A program made the position numbers and the translations under genes. The notes under the pieces are model-generated. The model saw nothing but the letters and a program-made list of their open reading frames with translations. It did no database searches and was not told where the DNA came from. 64,000 nt of DNA, taken from Aestuariibius violaceus (GTDB taxonomy: Bacteria > Pseudomonadota > Alphaproteobacteria > Rhodobacterales > Rhodobacteraceae). Positions 41,070 to 49,195 of the stretch are shown here, piece by piece; the first letter of the stretch is position 1; the number at the start of each line of letters is the position of its first letter. The DNA lies in NCBI RefSeq assembly GCF_040779325.2, contig NZ_JBFONT020000003.1, positions 1 to 64,000 of the forward strand, read 5' to 3'.

Positions 41070-42245
41070 TTACTGACCGAGATTGGTCTTTCCGTCGACA
41101 ACGACCGCCTCAAAGCTGCCATTGTCGGTGATGCGGGTCAGGTAGACCGCGTCGGAGCCCTGGTTGTCGCCATCATCATACACGAGTTCGATCCCGCCGA
41201 GATCGACACTGCGCAGAGAGTTGAACGAATTCAGGTACTTCTCCCGCGTCAGCTTGGGGCCTGAGTTGCGCAGAGCCTCGACCGCAAGGCGACCGACGAG
41301 GTAGCCCTCAAGTGAGACGAAGCCAAGCTCGGCCGCCATGCCGGAGAGGAGGAGCGAGCTCTGGTATTCGGCGATCGCGGGGATCGAAGAGTTGAGCGGG
41401 AAGGGCACGACCTGGCTGACGATCACGCCTTCACCTTGCTCGCCAAGCTCGCGCGACAGGGCGTTGGAGCCGACGAAGGAGATGTTGACGAAGACCGGAT
41501 CCATGCCGCGGGCCTTGGCCTGCTTGATGAATTCGGCGCAGGGCGCATAGGCGCCGACCATTACGACCGCTTCGGGGTTGGCTGCTTCGATCGTGTCGAG
41601 CGCTTCGGTAACCTCGAGCGTGTTGCGGGTGTAGGTGCCCTGGGCGGAGAGCTTCATGCCGCGGCGGTCAAGCGCCTTTTCCACGCCGTCGAGGCCGACA
41701 TAGCCGAAGCCGTCATCCTGATAGAGCATGGCAATGTTGGTCATGCCGAGGGAGTCGACGAGGTACTGCATCCACGCCTCGGTCTCGGCGGCGTAGGTGG
41801 CGCGGACGTTGAAGATGTTGCCGTGGCTCGCGTCGCGCAGGAAGCCGGCGCCGGTGAAGGGGCCGATGAACGGGAATTCCGCCTCGGTCGCGATGGGCTG
41901 GGTGACCAGCGTGGTGGGCGTGCCGACGGGGCCGATCAGACCGATATACTTATCGCTTTCAATCACTTGGGTGATCTGAGCGATCGATTTGTCGGGCTCG
42001 TAGCCGTCATCGAACGATTCCAGGTAGATCTGCCGGCCATGAATGCCGCCATTCCGGTTGGCTTCAGCGAAGGCAGCTTCAAGCCCGGCTTTCATGCCCA
42101 GGCCGAGACCCGCGGCCGGGCCTTCGAGGGCGGCGACCTGGGCGAAGGTGACGCTGTCGTCTGTCACGCCTTGTTCTGCAGCGACGCTGCTCGCCAGCAG
42201 CAAGGCCGCGGCAGCGGCGGCCAGTTTGGGGAGGGATGCGTGCAT
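41070..42245 (-). CDS. Branched-chain amino acid ABC transporter substrate-binding protein (orphan)
   Basis: 391 residues with a signal peptide ending around SSVAA. It is the type I periplasmic binding protein of the LivJ/LivK class: ALEGPAAGLGLGMKAGLEAAFAEANRNGGIHGR near the N-terminus and the ABC-type Leu/Ile/Val fold throughout. No livHMGF permease or ATPase genes are adjacent, and it has its own terminator, so it serves a transporter encoded elsewhere or acts as a sensor. Confidence 0.88.
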   Translation of the reverse strand: MHASLPKLAAAAAALLLASSVAAEQGVTDDSVTFAQVAALEGPAAGLGLGMKAGLEAAFAEANRNGGIHGRQIYLESFDDGYEPDKSIAQITQVIESDKYIGLIGPVGTPTTLVTQPIATEAEFPFIGPFTGAGFLRDASHGNIFNVRATYAAETEAWMQYLVDSLGMTNIAMLYQDDGFGYVGLDGVEKALDRRGMKLSAQGTYTRNTLEVTEALDTIEAANPEAVVMVGAYAPCAEFIKQAKARGMDPVFVNISFVGSNALSRELGEQGEGVIVSQVVPFPLNSSIPAIAEYQSSLLLSGMAAELGFVSLEGYLVGRLAVEALRNSGPKLTREKYLNSFNSLRSVDLGGIELVYDDGDNQGSDAVYLTRITDNGSFEAVVVDGKTNLGQ

Positions 42246-42456
42246 GTCTGGGTTCTCCGAATCCGGTTTCGCTTTTCACACGGTATGAGCGGGCAACCGG
42301 AAGATTTTGGGGCAGCATCTTGTTTTCGGTCTGACAACGCTGGGGAGAGTTGGGCGGGATTGTCCATGATTGGCCGGATTTCGGCGGATTGCCGCACATC
42401 CTAACGGCTTGTGAGGGGTGAGGACGGGGTGTGAGACAGCTTCAGCGCATGAATTT
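42246..42456. other. Non-coding region upstream of the substrate-binding protein gene
   Basis: About 210 bp with no supportable gene, containing the promoter of the leftward substrate-binding protein gene. The 154-bp repeat element follows at 42457-42610. Confidence 0.5.
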
Positions 42457-42610
42457 GGGCGAATCGGGCTGTTAACCTTGGAAAATATGGGCGGCGCGGC
42501 GTGTCGGCATATGGTCGGCGTTTGGTCGGCATTCTGTCGGACATGAAACGCCCGCCAGGGCCGGTTTAACGGTGCGGGCGATGGATGGGCGCGCAACGGG
42601 CGGCGACAAT
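42457..42610 (+). repeat. 154-bp element with four 11-bp direct repeats (copy B)
   Basis: GGGCGAATC at 42457, GTTAAC at 42471, then repeat cores GTCGG at 42503, 42514, 42525 and 42536 (exact 11-bp period). TAACGG follows at 42567, GCGCAAC at 42591 and CGACAAT at 42604-42610. A T6 run at 42635-42640 comes after, so a short RNA ending there is possible. The next gene (glycosyltransferase) is convergent. Confidence 0.85.
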
Positions 42611-42663
42611 TATGGCCATTTCGATCTTTGTGTCTTTTTTGGGGACGATCCCACCGGCCGGGC

Positions 42664-43503
42664 TCAGGGGGCCAGGAGGCCGCGCAGGTCGTTGAAATCG
42701 ACCTGCGCGAGGAAGGGGAAATGTTCGTCCATAATCTGGGTGAACGCCTTTGCGTCGATGCGGGTGTGGCCGGGTTTGCCTTCGTCCGGGTCGATACGGC
42801 TGGCGTCGTGGCCGTCATATTTGAGCGCGAGGGAGCCGAAGCCTTTCAGGTCGGTGATGCCGGTGAAACGCCGTTGCAGCCGGAAATGGCCGAAGTCGAA
42901 GATCGTCTTGCCGCGCGGCGGGCGGAGGGCGGCGCCGGCGCTGTGGTAGGGGCGGTTGAGGTCATAATAGCCCACCGGTTCCCCTTCGTAGAGCGACAGG
43001 ACGAGGCCGCGGGCGCGGGAATAGGTGATCGGCTGGAGCCCGGCCATGCGGTTCATCATGTGGCGCAGGCGTTCGATGTAGTCGGGGGAGAGGCAATCGT
43101 CGTCGTCGATGCGGAACTGGACGGGACGCTCGCCGTAGATCTCTTCTAGGTGGGAGATGTGGGGGCGGATGGCGTCGCTGACGCTTTCGGCGTCGGAGAT
43201 CAGGAGGTCGACTTGGGGGAGGGGCGCGCAGAGGTCTTGCAGCCGGGCGCACATCGGTGCGGGCAGGTCAGGGGAGGTGAGGACGAGGAAGGCGAAGTTG
43301 GGGTCGGTCTGGGCCTTCAGCGAGTTCAGGAGCAAGTGTTCGAACGTCCAGAACCGCGGCTCCATCCGTGTGGGCTGGTAGAGGGTACGGGCGAGTTCAG
43401 CGCGGATTTCGGCCTCGGAGCGATCCTTGGCGCCCCAGATCCGCCAGTCGCAGCGGCCGAGGAAAGAGAAGCGGCAGATGCCGAGGAGGGGAGGGTGCGT
43501 CAT
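42664..43503 (-). CDS. Putative rhamnosyl/glycosyltransferase
   Basis: 279 residues. The start LGICRFSFLGRCDWRIWG and the region HLLLNSLKAQTDPNFAFLVLTSPDLP match the putative rhamnosyltransferase family. FRIDDDDCLSPDYIERL carries an acidic metal/nucleotide-sugar motif. It probably modifies surface polysaccharide. The ATG at 43503 is used; the longer frame contains proline-rich codons read from a non-coding stretch. Confidence 0.8.
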   Translation of the reverse strand: MTHPPLLGICRFSFLGRCDWRIWGAKDRSEAEIRAELARTLYQPTRMEPRFWTFEHLLLNSLKAQTDPNFAFLVLTSPDLPAPMCARLQDLCAPLPQVDLLISDAESVSDAIRPHISHLEEIYGERPVQFRIDDDDCLSPDYIERLRHMMNRMAGLQPITYSRARGLVLSLYEGEPVGYYDLNRPYHSAGAALRPPRGKTIFDFGHFRLQRRFTGITDLKGFGSLALKYDGHDASRIDPDEGKPGHTRIDAKAFTQIMDEHFPFLAQVDFNDLRGLLAP

Positions 43504-43626
43504 GGGGCCGGGGCGTGGTGTCGGTTCCGGGGAGGCGACGCGATTTGGGGGCGGTTTGCAAGGGGGGGTGTGGGGCGGTGGGTAAACCGTTGCGAGGGCG
43601 AAGGACCACTCTCCGTACGGTTGTTT

Positions 43627-43655
43627 GGATGGGTGATGGGTGAAATCACCCATCC
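43627..43655. repeat. REP-like hairpin with nested GATGGGTGA/TCACCCATC arms
   Basis: GGATGGGTGAT (43627-43637) and ATCACCCATCC (43645-43655) are exact reverse complements. The inner GGGTGAA allows a second, tighter pairing. It lies downstream of the lipoprotein gene and upstream of the glycosyltransferase, probably as an intergenic repeat or terminator. Confidence 0.65.
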
Positions 43656-43690
43656 TACGCTTGCTACGTTTGCCGCGACTGCGGAGAGGG

Positions 43691-44290
43691 TCAGGGAAGG
43701 CGTCTCCAAGTTGCAATGTCGTAGGTAAGTGAGGCCGACCTGCCGCCTAAGTTGGCTGTTATCATCGCTTCTGCCAAGGCTAGTGCGGATGGCCCTTTTT
43801 CGGTTTGAGAGACGACGACCACTTTGCCCGGTCCGGGGGCAATAACAGGAACGATCCCTTCGGTTGGGAATAGTCCGGGAACTTCATTTGGGATGATGCG
43901 GGAAAAGTCGACCCTTAGACGGCTTCTGCTTTGGAGGACGTATTGTCCGCCATCCGTGAAATCAGCTCTCGAAAATAGGGCGTACCGTCCTTTGTATTCA
44001 AGCATCAAAGCCTTTGGTGGGCCTGAGTAGTAACGCGATGCCACTGTCAGAAAAGAATAAAGATGGGTGCGAAGCTGCGACTGTCTTGAGGCTTCGCAGG
44101 ATTTGCCACCTTCAGTATAGCAGAAGTTCAGCGTGTCTCCGGTGAAGTCCGAGGGTAAAAAGACAAGTAAATATGTTTGCGTTTGATCAATTGGGAACTC
44201 GTTTTTCGACGCCGGAGACGAAGTCGGCTCTCGAAAGGCAGTGCAACCAACGATCAGTAAAGCTAGTAGGACAGCATTCATAATCTTCAT
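43691..44290 (-). CDS. Hypothetical lipoprotein of atypical composition
   Basis: 199 residues with lipobox IVGC after a short signal (MKIMNAVLLALLIVGC). No domain is recognised. Two cysteines (CYTEGGKSC) could form a disulfide. Its GC content is clearly lower than its neighbours, suggesting recent acquisition. The ATG at 44290 lies 6 bp after GGAG; the ATG at 44296 directly abuts it and is less likely. Confidence 0.7.
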   Translation of the reverse strand: MKIMNAVLLALLIVGCTAFREPTSSPASKNEFPIDQTQTYLLVFLPSDFTGDTLNFCYTEGGKSCEASRQSQLRTHLYSFLTVASRYYSGPPKALMLEYKGRYALFSRADFTDGGQYVLQSRSRLRVDFSRIIPNEVPGLFPTEGIVPVIAPGPGKVVVVSQTEKGPSALALAEAMITANLGGRSASLTYDIATWRRLP

Positions 44291-44343
44291 GTTCATCTCC
44301 TTGAAGGGAAATGAACACTATCTATGAACAATGTTCAAGTCAG

Positions 44344-46146
44344 TTAAACTACCAAACTCCCTCCCGTGCTCGCCATCCCGCAGTTCTTGCGGAAGGCCTT
44401 GAACAACTCCCGGCCGACGCCGTTGCCGTTGCCGGTGAGGTCGGGCGTGGCGGGGGCGCGGCCCGAGAGGTCGGCCAGCGTCTCGATCGTGCCGGTTGTC
44501 GCGTCGAGGCGGACGATGTCTCCGTCCTGGAGGTAGGCGAGGGGGCCGTCATCGGCCGCTTCGGGGCAGACATGGATGGCCGACGGCACCTTGCCGGAGG
44601 CACCCGACATGCGCCCGTCGGTGACGAGGGCGACCTTGAGGCCACGGTCCTGCAGGACCGCCAGCACGGGCGTCAGGGCGTGCAGTTCCGGCATCCCGTT
44701 GGATTTGGGCCCTTGGAAGCGGACGACGATGATCGTGTCGGACGTGATCTCTCCGTTCTGGAAGGCTTTCTTGACGTCGTGCTGGTCATGGAAGATGCGG
44801 GCCGGCGCTTCGATGATATGGCGTGAGGGGTCGACAGCGGAGGTCTTGATGACGCCGCGGCCGAGATTGCCCTTCAGCTGGGTGAGCCCGCCATGGGGCG
44901 AGAAGGGATCGGAGGCGGGGCGGAGGATCTTGTCGTTCTGGCTCTCGGTGGGACCGGGGCCGTAGGTCAGGCGGTCGCCGTCGAGCTTGGGTTCCTGCGT
45001 GTAGAGGTCGAGGCCGTCACCGGCGGCGGTGCGGACGTCCTCGTGCAGGAGGCCCGCCTTGAGGAGGTTGCCGATCATGTAGGCGAGCCCGCCCGCGGCG
45101 TGGAAGTGGTTCACGTCGGCGAGCCCGTTTGGATAGACCTTGGCCATGAGGGGGACGGCCTCGGAGAGGTCGGAGAAGTCCTCGAGATCGAGCAGGATGC
45201 CTGCCGCACGGGCCATGGCGGGCAGGTGGATGACGAGGTTGGTGGAGCCGCCGGTGGCCATCAGGCCGACGAGGCCGTTCACGATCGCCTTTTCATCCAG
45301 GATCTCGCTGACCGGCGTGTAGGCGTTGCCGAGTGCGGTGATCTCGGCCGCGCGTTCGGTGGCGGCGCGGGTCAGCGCGTCGCGCAGGGGCGTGCCGGGG
45401 TTCACGAAGCTGGCGCCGGGCAGGTGGAGGCCCATGAACTCCATCAGCATCTGGTTGGTGTTGGCGGTGCCGTAGAAGGTGCAGGTGCCCGGCCCGTGGT
45501 AAGAGGCCATCTCGGCCTCCATCAGCTTGTCGCGCCCGATTTCGCCAGAGGCGAATTGCTGGCGGACCTTGGCCTTTTCGTCGTTCGGCAGGCCGGAGGT
45601 CATGGGCCCGGCGGGGACGAAGAGGCCGGGGATGTAGCCGAACGTGGCGGCGGCGATGACGAGGCCCGGGACGATCTTGTCGCAGACGCCCAGATAGAGC
45701 GCGGCGTCGAAGGTGTTGTGCGAGAGGCCGACGCCAGCGGCCAGCGCGATGACGTCGCGGGAAAAGAGGGACAGCTCCATGCCGGTCTGGCCCTGGGTGA
45801 CGCCGTCGCACATGGCGGGCACGCCGCCTGCGACCTGGGCCGTGGCGCCAGCGGAGCGGGCGGCGTCCTTGATGAGGTCCGGGAAGGTGGCGAAGGGCTG
45901 GTGGGCCGAGAGCATGTCGTTATAGGCGGTGATGATGCCGATATTCGGGCTCTTTTCGTCGGTGAGCTTGCCCTTGTCGTCGCCCATGGCGGCATAGGCA
46001 TGGGCCTGGTTGCCGCAGGACAGGTGGGCGCGGCGGGGGCCTTCCTCGGCCGCGCGTGCCATGTTGGCGAGGTAGGTGGACCGGGTCTGGTGGCTGCGTT
46101 CGCGGATGCGGTCGGTGACGCGGGCGATGGTGTCGTCGAGGGGCAT
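44344..46146 (-). CDS. edd: Phosphogluconate dehydratase
   Basis: 600 residues. It converts 6-phosphogluconate to KDPG in the Entner-Doudoroff pathway using a [4Fe-4S] cluster. Conserved motifs include CDGVTQGQTGMELSLFSRDVIA, GVCDKIVPGLVIAAATFGYIPG and VTDGRMSGASGKVPSAIHV. The start at 46146 follows GGGAG; an upstream in-frame extension to 46185 is possible but lacks a ribosome-binding site. Confidence 0.95.
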   Translation of the reverse strand: MPLDDTIARVTDRIRERSHQTRSTYLANMARAAEEGPRRAHLSCGNQAHAYAAMGDDKGKLTDEKSPNIGIITAYNDMLSAHQPFATFPDLIKDAARSAGATAQVAGGVPAMCDGVTQGQTGMELSLFSRDVIALAAGVGLSHNTFDAALYLGVCDKIVPGLVIAAATFGYIPGLFVPAGPMTSGLPNDEKAKVRQQFASGEIGRDKLMEAEMASYHGPGTCTFYGTANTNQMLMEFMGLHLPGASFVNPGTPLRDALTRAATERAAEITALGNAYTPVSEILDEKAIVNGLVGLMATGGSTNLVIHLPAMARAAGILLDLEDFSDLSEAVPLMAKVYPNGLADVNHFHAAGGLAYMIGNLLKAGLLHEDVRTAAGDGLDLYTQEPKLDGDRLTYGPGPTESQNDKILRPASDPFSPHGGLTQLKGNLGRGVIKTSAVDPSRHIIEAPARIFHDQHDVKKAFQNGEITSDTIIVVRFQGPKSNGMPELHALTPVLAVLQDRGLKVALVTDGRMSGASGKVPSAIHVCPEAADDGPLAYLQDGDIVRLDATTGTIETLADLSGRAPATPDLTGNGNGVGRELFKAFRKNCGMASTGGSLVV

Positions 46147-46286
46147 TGGGGGCTCCCGGCTGTGCGGTTCAGTTTCTTTTACCACCGGGTGTTTGCGCTA
46201 ACAACGGGGCGCGGTGTCGCGTCGCCCGGGTGGTTTCACTTGGGACCGGGATATGGGATGGCTTTGCGCATGACGGGAGACGCTTC

Positions 46287-47264
46287 ATGATCCGATTGAC
46301 ATCCGATGACCTCGAAAAAGCGGCTGCACTCGTCTACGGGCAGATGCAGCCGACGCCGCAATACGCCTGGCCTCTGTTGGCCGAGGCTGTGGGGGCCGAG
46401 GTCTGGGTCAAGCACGAGAACCACACGCCGACCGGTGCCTTCAAGGTACGCGGCGGGATCACTTTCATCGACTGGATGCGGCGTGCGCATCCGGAGATGC
46501 GCGGGGTCTGTACGGCGACGCGGGGGAACCATGGGCAGAGCATCGCGCGGGCGGCCAATGCGGCGGGGCTGACGGCGAAGATCTATGTGCCGCGCGGCAA
46601 TTCGGTCGAGAAGAACGCGGCGATGCGTGCCTTCGGCGGCGAGTTGATCGAGTTCGGCGCGGATTTCGACGAGGCGCGGGAGGAGGCGTTTCGGGTGGCC
46701 GAGGCAGAGGGGCTGATGATCGTGCCGCCGTTCCATTCCGAACTGGTGCGCGGGGTCGCGACCTATGGCTATGAATTGATGAGCGCGGTGGCGGAGCTCG
46801 ACGCGATCTATGTGCCGATCGGCTGCGGATCCGGGATCTGCAGCACGATCCTTGCGCGCGATGCGCTTGGGCTGAAGACGCAGATCATCGGTGTCTGCTC
46901 GACCGAGGCGCAGACGACGAAGCTGTCGGTCGAGGCGGGCCGTCCAGTGGAGACCGGAAGCGCGACGACGTTTGCCGACGGGATGGCGGTACGGGTTCCG
47001 GTGCCGGAGGCGCTGGAGATCTATTCCAAGGGGGCCGAGCGGATCGTGACGGTGAGCGACGACGAGGTCGCCGAGGCGATCCGGCTTTATTACACCGCGA
47101 CCCATAACATCGCCGAGGGAGCGGGCGCGGCGCCGCTGGCCGCGTTGCTTCAGGAGAAGGAGAAGATGCGGGGCAAATGCGTGGGCGTAATCCTCTGCGG
47201 CGGGAATATCGACACGGGCTGGTTCCTGGAGGTCATGGCGGGCCGGACGCCGGTTCCCGCATAG
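46287..47264 (+). CDS. Threonine/serine dehydratase family (PLP fold type II)
   Basis: 325 residues. The PLP lysine is in TPTGAFKVRGG (about 53), the phosphate-binding glycine loop is GCGSGICS (about 180), and ATRGNHGQSIARAANAAGL is present. It deaminates hydroxy-amino acids such as threonine, serine or hydroxyaspartate; which one is not clear. It lacks the C-terminal ACT domain of biosynthetic IlvA. GGGAGA precedes the ATG, and a strong terminator follows the gene. Confidence 0.88.
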   Translation: MIRLTSDDLEKAAALVYGQMQPTPQYAWPLLAEAVGAEVWVKHENHTPTGAFKVRGGITFIDWMRRAHPEMRGVCTATRGNHGQSIARAANAAGLTAKIYVPRGNSVEKNAAMRAFGGELIEFGADFDEAREEAFRVAEAEGLMIVPPFHSELVRGVATYGYELMSAVAELDAIYVPIGCGSGICSTILARDALGLKTQIIGVCSTEAQTTKLSVEAGRPVETGSATTFADGMAVRVPVPEALEIYSKGAERIVTVSDDEVAEAIRLYYTATHNIAEGAGAAPLAALLQEKEKMRGKCVGVILCGGNIDTGWFLEVMAGRTPVPA

Positions 47265-47266
47265 AA

Positions 47267-47290
47267 AAAGGGAGCCTGTCGGCTCCCTTT
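47267..47290. terminator. Bidirectional rho-independent terminator
   Basis: AAAGGGAGCC and GGCTCCCTTT flank TGTC. Rightward the stem runs into TTTCG; leftward it runs into TTTTTCTAT. It serves the convergent dehydratase and beta-barrel genes. Confidence 0.9.
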
Positions 47291-47313
47291 CGTATCTGCC
47301 TGGTTCGGCGGTA

Positions 47314-47880
47314 TCAGAACCTGCGGAAGATGCCTACTTTGACGGTCGAACCTTCAGCCTCGGCGTCGAGCCCGTCATCGTCGAACTCGATCTCGAAGGC
47401 GTTGACCTCACCACGGACGGACGTGTTCGGAGCGAAGAAATACTCAGTGCCGATGCCAAGCGAGGTGCCGTTGTAGCTTTCGCTATCGCTTTCGCCAAAA
47501 AACTCGGCCTCGTATTCGATGCTGATTGCACTGAGCTTGCCATAGAGGAGGAAATCCGGCGAAATAGCCGTGCCGATGATGAAGCTGATGCCGAATTTGC
47601 TCTCTTCCTCAAAGCTTGGATCCCCGGCAACATCACTGTCGAAATCGGCGTCGACATCCGACAGGGCGAAGTCGAGCTCGACTGCGCCGTAGAGACGGCC
47701 GCGCGTTGCGCCGACACCAGCGACAAGGCCGTATTCGGTGCCTTCGAAGTCGACATCGGTGTCGTCGTATTCGGTGTAGCCGATCGTCGCACCGATATAA
47801 GGGCCGGTGGGGATGTCTTGCGCCGAAACAAGCGCGGGTACGCTAACAAGAACCGTGGTCAGGATGGCAAAGCGTGTCAT
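47314..47880 (-). CDS. Outer membrane beta-barrel protein
   Basis: 188 residues with a signal peptide (MTRFAILTTVLVSVPALVSA). The body alternates aromatic and polar residues in eight or so predicted strands (GPYIGATIGYTEYDDTD, GRLYGAVELDFALSD, and the closing VKVGIFRRF with a C-terminal Phe). It is a small OmpA/OprF-like porin-type or adhesin-like barrel; the exact role is unknown. Confidence 0.82.
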   Translation of the reverse strand: MTRFAILTTVLVSVPALVSAQDIPTGPYIGATIGYTEYDDTDVDFEGTEYGLVAGVGATRGRLYGAVELDFALSDVDADFDSDVAGDPSFEEESKFGISFIIGTAISPDFLLYGKLSAISIEYEAEFFGESDSESYNGTSLGIGTEYFFAPNTSVRGEVNAFEIEFDDDGLDAEAEGSTVKVGIFRRF

Positions 47881-48032
47881 CTCTTTTTGTTCCTGTGCTC
47901 GATTGTCGATGGCCGCAACCTATAGTGGGCGTGCTGAACCGGATACGGGCATCACTCCGACTATTTGGAGCTGTGCCCGGAATGAGACAATCTGGATTGT
48001 GTTCCGGCGGGTTACCGCCATCTGTTCAGGTC

Positions 48033-48983
48033 TCAAAGCCCCGATTGCTGACGGCTTTTCCGCATCGCGCGAAGGTCTTCGGCGCTCATCCGGTCCACCT
48101 GCCGTTCTTCCGCGAGCGTGTGGTCCTCGATGGTGGCAATCTTTCGGAACGCGGTCACGCCGGCCGCTGCTTGCAGGCAGAAAAACCACAGGAGCAGCAG
48201 CAGCGATATCGCACCGACGGCATAGCCTTCGGTGGCGAACGGTACGTCGAAGAAACTGCCCGTTTGCCTGTTCTGGAAGGCGTCCCAGAATTGCCTGATC
48301 TCATCGTCGAGACCGATGACCTGGAGAACTTGATTTCCAGCGATGCCGATCAGGACGGGCGACAGAAACGAGATGAGGCAGATGATGAAGACCGGGATGA
48401 AGCCGCCGCCAACCTTCCAGAGGAAGGGATAGCTGCGCCCGTGCATTCCTGCGCCGACGGCCGAGGCCGTCATCGGGACGAGAAGCGCCGCGCGGACGAT
48501 GCTTGCTGCCACGAAGATGAGAAAGGGTGCCGCGAAGAGGGGCACGATCGTGCTGACATCCTCGAAAGCGGTCTCTGGCACGGTTTCGGCTTCCGATAGG
48601 AAATCCTGGAGCTCGGACACGCCGTAGGGGGACAGCACGGCAACGGCGAAAACGACGATGGCGCTGAGGATCATGACGGCCAGCATCTCGATGAAGCCGT
48701 AGCCGAGGGCCGGAAGGAAGAGGTCACGATAGGTGCCGTTGACCTCCTCCCCCTTCGCGCTGGCGCCAAGGCGGAGGGCGATCAGGAGAGGGATCGCGTT
48801 GGCGATGAGGATCAACATCGCGATGACGATGACGGCCAGTGGAAGGGAGACGAGGCTCAGCACGAAGCCAATGCCGATCGCGGCAACGAAGAACGCGATG
48901 AAGAGAAGGCCGATCAGCGGCACGACGATCAGGAACCGCCAGTAGATCGAAAAGGACAGGGCGAAGGTGCGGAGGAAAAACAT
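48033..48983 (-). CDS. Multi-pass membrane protein of unknown function
   Basis: 316 residues with about seven hydrophobic helices, a soluble stretch around residues 120-150 (SEAETVPETAFEDVSTIV), and a charged C-terminal tail (EERQVDRMSAEDLRAMRKSRQQ). No family is recognised. The ATG at 48983 begins a typical membrane N-terminus; the longer frame upstream is polar and arginine-rich and unlikely. Confidence 0.7.
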   Translation of the reverse strand: MFFLRTFALSFSIYWRFLIVVPLIGLLFIAFFVAAIGIGFVLSLVSLPLAVIVIAMLILIANAIPLLIALRLGASAKGEEVNGTYRDLFLPALGYGFIEMLAVMILSAIVVFAVAVLSPYGVSELQDFLSEAETVPETAFEDVSTIVPLFAAPFLIFVAASIVRAALLVPMTASAVGAGMHGRSYPFLWKVGGGFIPVFIICLISFLSPVLIGIAGNQVLQVIGLDDEIRQFWDAFQNRQTGSFFDVPFATEGYAVGAISLLLLLWFFCLQAAAGVTAFRKIATIEDHTLAEERQVDRMSAEDLRAMRKSRQQSGL

Positions 48984-49195
48984 CTCAAGCCTATGAATCT
49001 GGTCAAATGTCGTCTTCTCGGGCCGATGGATCCGCCGACTGAAAGACGACCGCCCCGCTGTGCGAGAGACGTGTCGGGCCCACCTTCCCATTTGTGGAGA
49101 TAGTCGGGCGGCCTGTCCATTCTATGGCTGCTTTGGGGCGATTTTGGTTAATGGGGCTTCTGGTCTTGCCGAGTGAATTCCCGTAGGCCGCGCGG

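Noticed and set aside
44312..44337. GAAC-containing repeats near the lipoprotein gene, possibly a LexA box
   Set aside because: The alphaproteobacterial LexA site is GTTC-N7-GTTC; here the spacing is 9, and the TGAACA-A-TGTTCA inverted repeat does not fit.
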